From Ruminococcus sp. CAG:254 (GTDB lineage Bacteria > Bacillota > Clostridia > Oscillospirales > Ruminococcaceae), in NCBI GenBank assembly GCA_000433635.1, contig HF997955.1, forward strand, positions 7,524 through 19,172: a stretch of 11,649 nt of DNA. Reading direction: 5' to 3'. A program made the position numbers and the translations under genes. Of this stretch, positions 6,834-11,649 are shown one piece after another (position 1 is the stretch's first letter; each line of letters begins with the position of its first letter). The notes under the pieces were generated by a model that made no database searches, was not told the origin of the DNA, and was given only the letters and a program-made list of their open reading frames with translations.

Positions 6834-8359
6834 GTTTGAAATTAGCAGCAATTTTCAAGGATTTCATGGTTGTGCAGCGAAATCGTCCGATTACCGTTTT
6901 CGGGACAGGTGTTCCAAAGACGGTAGTCACGGTTTCTCTGCATACCAGTTTCAGCAAGACGGTAGTTGCAGCAGATGGAACATGGTGTGCAACGCTGCCG
7001 CCGCTGGCTGCCGGAACAGACTATGTATTGACAGTGTCAGACGGCACGACCGAAGAACAGCGGAAACAGGTTGCAGTCGGGGAGGTTTGGCTTGCCGGCG
7101 GACAAAGCAACATGGAACTGGCTCTGCGAGATAGTGCAGACGGCGTTGCCGTAAGCAAGGCTTACACGGGCACACAGATTCGATTCTATCAAGTGCCAAA
7201 GCGTGCGGTTTTGGATGAAACCCATCAGCAATTAGAAGCACAGTCTGCTTGGAAAATTGCCGCTGCGGAGAACGTGGGCGATTTGTCAGCGGTTGCATTT
7301 TATTTTGCAAAACGGCTTGCACAAAAAATGGATTGTGTGATTGGCATTGTCGATTGTTATTGGGGCGGTACTTCTATTGCGTGCTGGATGAGCGAATCCA
7401 TGATGCAGAGCGTTGCAGCCGGACAAAAACAGCTGGCAGATTACAAAGCAGAAGTTGGAGCAAAGACACCGGAACAGTATGCGGCAGAAATGCGGGAATA
7501 TGAGGCGGATTATCAGAAGTGGCAGGCAAATATTGACGCTTGTCGGGCAGAAAATCCCAACGTGACATGGAAAGAACTGCACGAACGCTTCGGAGAATGC
7601 CCGTGGCCGCAGCCGACCGGCTGGCAGTCGCCGTTCTGCCCGAACAACCTGCATCGGACGATGATGCAGCGAGTTGCACCGTATACGCTGCGAGGATTCC
7701 TGTATTATCAGGGCGAAGAAGATGTTTCCCGTTATGAGGGATACAGCGATATGATGATTGCATTGGTAAAACAATGGCGGATGGATTGGAATGACTGGTC
7801 ATTGCCGTTCCTGTTTGTTCAGCTGCCGATGTATCTTGCAATTGATACCGAGGACGACAAGAAGTGGGCGATGCAGCGGGAACAGCAGGCGATTGCAGCA
7901 GCCATGCTGAAACGGGTCGGTATGATTTCCATGACCGATTGCGGCGAATTTGACAACATTCATCCGCTGGACAAGGAAACACCGGGTACACGGCTTGCCC
8001 TGCTGGCAGAGCAGATGGTCTATGGAACGGGCGAAGAATGGACACCAACGGTGCAGCAGATGTATTCTGACGGAACAGCGTTGTATCTGGTCTTTGACCA
8101 TGTGGCAGATGGGTTGGTGATTCATGCATCTCAGCCGGAAACCTGCCAGATTGCCGGAGCAGATGGCGTTTATTATCCGGCAAAGGCAGAGGTATTGCAT
8201 TCCAATACAATTCGGGTTTCAGCAGATGCAGTGGATTGTCCGCAGAGCGTACAATATGCGTGGTATAACTATGGGGAAGCAACTTGGTTCACACAATCTC
8301 GGATACCCGTGCCGTCTTTCCGGTATGCGTTGGCAAGCAGAGAGGGGCAGACAAGATGA
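6830..8359 (+). CDS. SGNH/SASA-type carbohydrate acetylesterase, probably acting on acetylated mannooligosaccharides
   Basis: A 509-residue protein of the sialate-O-acetylesterase (SASA, SGNH hydrolase) type. The N-terminal beta-sandwich (residues 1-80, with FMVVQRNRPITVFG) is usual for these enzymes. The catalytic serine is Ser93 in GGQSNME. Further blocks are DCYWGGTSIACWM (175-187) and YYQGEED (292-298), and the catalytic Asp375-His378 pair lies in DNIHPLD. A charged helical stretch at about 195-255 sits between the blocks. There is no signal peptide, so it should remove acetyl groups from imported oligosaccharides rather than from the polymer. It is the fourth gene of the mannan operon, with 4-nt overlaps at both ends and an AAGGAG ribosome site at 6816-6821. 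Family-wide annotation as sialate esterase is unlikely to be its true role here, since no sialic acid genes are near. Mannan acetylesterase (compare the Roseburia CE17/CE2 enzymes) is an inference from context. Confidence 0.82.
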   Translation: MSLKLAAIFKDFMVVQRNRPITVFGTGVPKTVVTVSLHTSFSKTVVAADGTWCATLPPLAAGTDYVLTVSDGTTEEQRKQVAVGEVWLAGGQSNMELALRDSADGVAVSKAYTGTQIRFYQVPKRAVLDETHQQLEAQSAWKIAAAENVGDLSAVAFYFAKRLAQKMDCVIGIVDCYWGGTSIACWMSESMMQSVAAGQKQLADYKAEVGAKTPEQYAAEMREYEADYQKWQANIDACRAENPNVTWKELHERFGECPWPQPTGWQSPFCPNNLHRTMMQRVAPYTLRGFLYYQGEEDVSRYEGYSDMMIALVKQWRMDWNDWSLPFLFVQLPMYLAIDTEDDKKWAMQREQQAIAAAMLKRVGMISMTDCGEFDNIHPLDKETPGTRLALLAEQMVYGTGEEWTPTVQQMYSDGTALYLVFDHVADGLVIHASQPETCQIAGADGVYYPAKAEVLHSNTIRVSADAVDCPQSVQYAWYNYGEATWFTQSRIPVPSFRYALASREGQTR

Positions 8360-9336
8360 AGCATGTTCCATTTTTATTGCGTCCCGTGGGAAAAGATTAT
8401 CTCTGGGGCGGAGAACGATTGAAAACAGAGTATCACAAACAGATTGATTTGACCCCGTTGGCGGAAACGTGGGAGTGCTCCACACATCCGGATGGGTGCA
8501 GCGTGGTGGATTCCGGTGCAGCAGCAGGGAAACCGCTGCGGGCGGTGTTGCAGGAACATCCGGAATATCTGGGAATATACGCCAATTCGGAGGGAGAACT
8601 TCCGATTCTCATCAAGCTGATTGATGCGAAAAAAGACTTGTCCGTGCAGGTGCATCCGGATGATGCCTATGCAAAGCAATATGAAAACGGACAGAACGGA
8701 AAAACGGAAATGTGGTATGTGTTGGAAGCAGAGCCGGATGCCAGTCTGGTCTATGGATTCCGGCACACCATGACACCGGAACGGCTGCGGCAGTCGCTGG
8801 CAGAGGGAACACTGGAAGCGGATTTGCAGAGCGTTCCCGTTTCCAAGAACGATGCGTTCCTGATTCCAGCCGGAACGGTGCATGCCATTGGAGCAGGCAT
8901 TTTGCTGGCAGAGATTCAGCAGAGTTCCAACCTGACTTATCGCTTGTATGACTATAACCGCACGGATGCAAATGGGAACAAGCGTCCGCTGCACATCGAA
9001 AAGGCAGTTGCAACGGTGGACTATCAGCAAAAGCCACTGCCGGAACAGAACCGGACAGTCGAACAGAAAGACGGATATACGGAAGAACTTCTGTGTGCGT
9101 GTCCCTATTTTCAGGTATTCCGATTGCACTTGCAGGCAGCGACGCCAGCAGTTGCAGCAGCGGTTTCTACTACGAATGCATTTGCTGTGCTGCTCTGTAT
9201 TTTCGGCAGTGGAACAATGACCGCTGAAACGGGCGAAACACTGGCATTCCAGAAAGGGCAGTGTGTGTTCGTGCCAGCAGATACGACTGTGAAAGAGCTT
9301 TCCGGAACAGCGGATTTGCTTTGGATTACTGCCTGA
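8356..9336 (+). CDS. manA: Mannose-6-phosphate isomerase, class I
   Basis: Zinc-dependent cupin enzyme that interconverts mannose-6-phosphate and fructose-6-phosphate (EC 5.3.1.8), sending the mannose released by the two phosphorylases into glycolysis. The 326-residue length is typical of the short Gram-positive ManA. Zinc ligands are visible: Gln98 and His100 in SVQVHPDD, Glu118 in KTEMWYVL, and His176 in PAGTVHAIG. The active-site region also has TYRLYDYNR (194-202) and the N-terminal YLWGGERL. The start is the ATG at 8356, which overlaps the esterase stop (ATGA) and follows AGAGGGG at 8341-8347. An in-frame GTG upstream at 8284 is unsupported. It is the last gene before a strong terminator. 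Phosphorolysis yields mannose-1-phosphate, so a phosphomannomutase encoded elsewhere is needed to link it to this enzyme. Confidence 0.93.
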   Translation: MKHVPFLLRPVGKDYLWGGERLKTEYHKQIDLTPLAETWECSTHPDGCSVVDSGAAAGKPLRAVLQEHPEYLGIYANSEGELPILIKLIDAKKDLSVQVHPDDAYAKQYENGQNGKTEMWYVLEAEPDASLVYGFRHTMTPERLRQSLAEGTLEADLQSVPVSKNDAFLIPAGTVHAIGAGILLAEIQQSSNLTYRLYDYNRTDANGNKRPLHIEKAVATVDYQQKPLPEQNRTVEQKDGYTEELLCACPYFQVFRLHLQAATPAVAAAVSTTNAFAVLLCIFGSGTMTAETGETLAFQKGQCVFVPADTTVKELSGTADLLWITA

Positions 9337-9362
9337 AATCAAATTTGATGGAAAATAAAAAG

Positions 9363-9403
9363 ATGTCGTTTTTCGGATGAATTCCGAGGAACGGCATTTT
9401 TTT
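9363..9403 (+). terminator. Rho-independent terminator after manA
   Basis: The arms at 9363-9377 and 9383-9397 form a 15-bp stem (three G-U pairs) around a TGAAT loop, followed by a run of T residues at 9397-9403. An A run at 9357-9361 sits before the stem and could lengthen it, so it might also work on the other strand. It lies 27 nt after the manA stop and ends the mannan operon. Confidence 0.9.
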
Positions 9404-9440
9404 GAGGCTGCAAAACTGTCAGCTGCTTTTCGCTGGCAAC

Positions 9441-9469
9441 TTGACAAGAAAAAGCATGTTTGCTATAAT
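9441..9469 (+). promoter_or_regulatory. Consensus sigma-70/SigA promoter with extended -10
   Basis: TTGACA at 9441-9446 and TATAAT at 9464-9469 are separated by exactly 17 bp. A TGC precedes the -10, giving the extended TGnTATAAT form. Both hexamers match the consensus perfectly, so a strong housekeeping promoter is expected, starting RNA near 9476 and reading into the zinc-ribbon protein gene. Confidence 0.92.
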
Positions 9470-9487
9470 GAAGAGCAGAACAAAACG

Positions 9488-9515
9488 CCTTTCCAGAGCA
9501 CGACTCTGTGAAAGG
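9488..9515 (+). promoter_or_regulatory. Hairpin in the 5' leader of the zinc-ribbon gene
   Basis: CCTTTC+CAGAG (9488-9498) pairs with CTCTG+GAAAGG (9504-9515) in an 11-bp stem with one bulged T at 9509 and a 5-nt CACGA loop. It begins about 12 nt after the predicted RNA start. No T run follows, so it is not a terminator. It hides the first of two GAAAGG boxes. Confidence 0.65.
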
Positions 9516-9538
9516 TTGTGTAGAAGAGAAAGGTTGTG
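9510..9538 (+). repeat. Direct repeat of a ribosome-site-like box
   Basis: GAAAGGTTGTG occurs at 9510-9520 and again at 9528-9538, 18 nt apart. The second copy's AAAGG is the only candidate ribosome site for the ATG at 9546, but its 12-nt spacing is longer than usual in this window (mostly about 8). The first copy lies in the leader hairpin's right arm. Confidence 0.75.
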
Positions 9539-9545
9539 ACATACG

Positions 9546-10385
9546 ATGATTTGTCCTGCTTGTGGAAGTGAATTTCCGGATGAAATGCCGGTCTGCCCGT
9601 ACTGCCAAACGCATGTTCCGGAGCACACACCGGATGTGCATGCATACGATGCCTATTATTGTGCCGATACGGTTTCCCTGCGAAAAAATCATTGGATTGA
9701 TTTCTTCATTGGGTTGCTGTTTGTGATTGCGTTGACGGTGCTGGCAATCTTTTTCCAGCTGCAAAAGCCCTCGCTCAGTACGCAGATTCGTCGTGCAGAT
9801 GCCGCAGAACTGGCGGAAATCTGCACGGAATATCCGGCAGAAACGGCGGATGATGCCTATACACAAACGTTATTGAATGCCATTGCAGATTTGCAGCAGA
9901 CCTATTTGCTGCACGACGACCAAGAATCCGATGTGTTAGAGAACTTGCAAAAACTAGCAGCCACAGAAAATGTACTGGTACGGGAGCAGGCTTGCGATGC
10001 CGCAGCAGAGATGGAATCGAACCGCTTGCTGCAGGAGATGAATCGGGTTCGCACACAGCGGCAAAAGCGAATGCTGACCGAATCGGACACCCTGACAGAA
10101 ACCGCAAAGCTGCTGGTAGATACTTATCAGGAATCGCCGGATACCTATGAGGCAGAAGCTCCAAAGGCAGTGAAAGAATCGCTCGGCGAACAGGCAGAGC
10201 AGGCATATCAGGTCATGTTAGTGAACTGCAATTCCTATACCGATGCCATTGCACAATATAATGAAGAGCGGAAAGATGTGACCGTCAATTTCCTGACGAC
10301 ACAGGATTATACACAAGTTGGGATTTCCAGTATTTATGACCCCGTTGGAAAACAGTTTTCGTTTATTGTTTTGCTGTTGCCGTAA
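9546..10385 (+). CDS. Zinc-ribbon single-pass membrane protein of unknown function
   Basis: I do not recognise a specific family. The 279-residue protein starts with a zinc ribbon, with two CxxC knuckles at Cys3/Cys6 (MICPACG) and Cys17/Cys20 (CPYC). A linker rich in His, Asp and Tyr follows (about 23-45), then one hydrophobic membrane segment at about 50-71. The remaining 200 residues are acidic, Glu/Gln/Ala-rich and predicted mostly helical, ending in a short beta-like stretch (GISSIYDPVGKQFSFIVLLLP). By the positive-inside rule, with RKNH just before the membrane segment, the zinc ribbon should be cytoplasmic and the helical part outside. Zinc-ribbon plus one membrane helix is a common layout in Bacillota proteins of unknown role. 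The gene has its own very strong promoter and lies 38 nt before nspC, with which it probably shares a transcript. Confidence 0.85.
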   Translation: MICPACGSEFPDEMPVCPYCQTHVPEHTPDVHAYDAYYCADTVSLRKNHWIDFFIGLLFVIALTVLAIFFQLQKPSLSTQIRRADAAELAEICTEYPAETADDAYTQTLLNAIADLQQTYLLHDDQESDVLENLQKLAATENVLVREQACDAAAEMESNRLLQEMNRVRTQRQKRMLTESDTLTETAKLLVDTYQESPDTYEAEAPKAVKESLGEQAEQAYQVMLVNCNSYTDAIAQYNEERKDVTVNFLTTQDYTQVGISSIYDPVGKQFSFIVLLLP

Positions 10386-10423
10386 GGAATCCACAAAAAT
10401 TTCACGCAGAAAGGAATTTCACT

Positions 10424-11566
10424 ATGCATCTACCATTTTCCACAGATTCCCTGCAAACGCCCTGCTATGTCACCGATGTTGCAGCCCTGAAGCGAAACGG
10501 GGAGATTTTAAAGTCTGTGCAGCAGGAAACCGGCTGCAAAATTCTCTTGGCACAAAAAGCTTTCTCCATGTTTGCAACTTATCCGATTTTAAAACCCTAC
10601 CTCGCTGGAACAACCGCCAGCGGACTCTATGAAGCCAAATTGGGACGGGAAGAAATGGGCGGAGAAGTGCATATTTTCTCCCCTGCCTATCCGGAACAGG
10701 ATTTTCCGGAAATCTGTGCCATCAGCGACCATATTGTATTCAATTCGTTTCATCAGTGGCAGCTGCACAAGGCATTCGTGCAGTCCTGCGGCAGACCGAT
10801 TTCCTGCGGCATCCGCATCAATCCGGAGTATGCAGAAGTGGAAACCGATTTGTATAATCCTTGCATTCCGGGTTCTCGGATGGGAACAACCATTTCCCAG
10901 TTTTCCGAGGAGGCATTTGACGGCTTGGATGGCATTCACTTCCACACGATGTGTGAACAGGATGCACCGGTCTTGGAACGGACATTGGAACACGTCATGG
11001 AAAAGTTTGACCCGTATTTGAAACGCTGCAAATGGGTGAACTTTGGCGGCGGACATCACATCACCCGCCCCGGTTATGACCTGCCCTGCCTGATTCGCTG
11101 CATTCGGAAAATCCAGGAACGCTATGGTGTGCAGGTTTATCTAGAGCCGGGCGAAGCAGTGGCATTGAATGCCGGCTATCTGGTCGCAACAGTGTTAGAC
11201 TTTGTCCAAAACGGTATGGAAATTGCCCTCTTGGATGCTTCTGCTGCCTGCCATATGCCGGATGTGCTGGAAATGCCATATCGTCCGGAAATCATCGGAG
11301 CAGGAAAACCGCAGGAGAAGAAATACACCTATCGCCTTGCCGGAAATACCTGTCTGGCTGGGGATGTCATCGGCGATTACAGCTTTGATGAACCGCTGCA
11401 AGCAGGCGACAAGCTGATTTTCTGTGATATGGCGATTTATTCCATGGTCAAGAATAATACATTCAACGGCATGCCGCTGCCGGATTTGGTGCTGCGGCAG
11501 GAGGACGGCTCGTTTACACTCGTAAAGCGGTTCTCGTATTCTGATTTCAAAGGTAGGCTTTCCTAA
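10424..11566 (+). CDS. nspC: Carboxynorspermidine/carboxyspermidine decarboxylase
   Basis: PLP-dependent decarboxylase of the alanine-racemase-fold, fold type III group (EC 4.1.1.96). It removes CO2 from carboxyspermidine or carboxynorspermidine to complete the alternative polyamine route. The 380-residue length is right for the family. The N-terminal TPCYVTD is followed by the PLP lysine Lys45 in LLAQKAFSMF. The family's HFHTMCEQ (172-179), phosphate-binding NFGGGHHIT (206-214) and EPGEA (241-245) are all present. The C-terminal active-site element is GNTCLAGD, with Cys310 and Asp314. The ATG at 10424 has AAAGGA 8 nt upstream. Its usual partner, carboxy(nor)spermidine dehydrogenase, is not in the window. 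The gene abuts the radical SAM gene directly (TAAATG). Confidence 0.93.
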   Translation: MHLPFSTDSLQTPCYVTDVAALKRNGEILKSVQQETGCKILLAQKAFSMFATYPILKPYLAGTTASGLYEAKLGREEMGGEVHIFSPAYPEQDFPEICAISDHIVFNSFHQWQLHKAFVQSCGRPISCGIRINPEYAEVETDLYNPCIPGSRMGTTISQFSEEAFDGLDGIHFHTMCEQDAPVLERTLEHVMEKFDPYLKRCKWVNFGGGHHITRPGYDLPCLIRCIRKIQERYGVQVYLEPGEAVALNAGYLVATVLDFVQNGMEIALLDASAACHMPDVLEMPYRPEIIGAGKPQEKKYTYRLAGNTCLAGDVIGDYSFDEPLQAGDKLIFCDMAIYSMVKNNTFNGMPLPDLVLRQEDGSFTLVKRFSYSDFKGRLS

Positions 11567-11649
11567 ATGACATTACAGCATTGCACCCTATGCCCGAAAG
11601 CCTGCGGAGCAGACCGCACCCGAACTGCCGGATGGTGTGGCGGCGGTGC
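11567..11649 (+). CDS. PflX-like radical SAM protein, 3' partial
   Basis: Only the first 27 residues are present. The ATG at 11567 follows the nspC stop without a gap, with AGGTAGG at 11551-11557 as ribosome site. The peptide has the pattern CTLCPKACGADR and then GWCGGG. This is the cysteine-rich N-terminus seen in the radical SAM proteins related to pyruvate formate-lyase activating enzyme (PflX, COG1313 type). The radical SAM CxxxCxxC core would lie beyond the window edge, so the specific role cannot be judged. It probably belongs to the same transcript as nspC. Confidence 0.75.
   Translation, partial: MTLQHCTLCPKACGADRTRTAGWCGGG

Noticed and set aside
5604..6851. A 415-codon open frame on the minus strand opposite the second GH130 gene
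   Set aside because: The + strand protein has full GH130 motifs and a ribosome site. The reverse frame encodes no recognisable protein and arises from codon bias in the real gene.
7374..8282. A 302-codon minus-strand frame opposite the esterase gene
   Set aside because: Low-complexity, Pro/Arg/Ser/His-rich translation with no domain, mirroring a well-supported gene on the + strand.
9417..9438. Imperfect dyad TGTCAGC / GCTGGCA just before the -35 of the strong promoter
   Set aside because: Only seven pairs with one mismatch at the DNA level, too weak to call an operator without comparison.
8374..9447. A 357-codon open frame on the minus strand opposite manA
   Set aside because: It runs through the terminator region, has an implausible composition rich in Cys, Arg and His, and lies opposite a clear ManA with its zinc ligands.
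1..11649. Mobile elements, CRISPR arrays, tRNA or rRNA genes
   Set aside because: No transposase, integrase, terminal repeats, regularly spaced repeats or RNA-gene signatures were seen. The window reads as ordinary metabolic operons.

Overview
The window looks like a piece of a Gram-positive, plant-glycan-using gut or rumen bacterium of the Ruminococcaceae, probably near Ruminococcus. The reasons are the strong GGAGG-type ribosome sites, the roughly even base composition, the CUT1 sugar ABC transporter with no ATPase gene beside it, and an epimerase and two phosphorylases that resemble the Ruminococcus albus mannan set (cellobiose 2-epimerase, RaMP1, RaMP2). The genus is an inference. All genes lie on the + strand.

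Region 1 (1-3158) is an ABC importer: a sugar-binding lipoprotein cut by the window edge just before its lipobox cysteine, then two MalF/MalG-type permeases that overlap by 4 nt. Region 2 (3159-3426) is a gene-free leader holding two long imperfect hairpins with 27- and 29-nt loops, then an AT-rich stretch and the ribosome site of the first enzyme gene. Region 3 (3427-9336) is a tight enzyme operon: GH130 subfamily-2-like mannooligosaccharide phosphorylase, cellobiose/mannobiose 2-epimerase, GH130 subfamily-1-like mannosylglucose phosphorylase, an SGNH/SASA acetylesterase without a signal peptide, and class I mannose-6-phosphate isomerase. The last three junctions are 4-nt ATGA overlaps. A rho-independent terminator closes the operon at 9363-9403.

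Together these genes form a nearly complete cytoplasmic route for acetylated beta-1,4-mannooligosaccharides. They are imported and deacetylated, then shortened by phosphorolysis to mannose-1-phosphate and mannobiose. Mannobiose is epimerised to mannosylglucose, which is cleaved to mannose-1-phosphate plus glucose. After a phosphomannomutase step encoded elsewhere, mannose-6-phosphate is converted to fructose-6-phosphate. Missing from the window are the transporter ATPase, phosphomannomutase, a secreted mannanase, alpha-galactosidase and a regulator gene.

Region 4 (9404-11649) is a separate unit. A perfect-consensus promoter with an extended -10 drives a leader containing a hairpin and a duplicated ribosome-site-like box. 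It is followed by a zinc-ribbon membrane protein of unknown function, carboxynorspermidine decarboxylase (nspC, polyamine synthesis), and the start of a PflX-like radical SAM protein cut by the window end.

The catabolic pathway itself is of a known type. The less described parts are the two-hairpin leader between transporter and enzymes, the cytoplasmic esterase inside the operon, and the strongly promoted zinc-ribbon protein with its possible switching leader.
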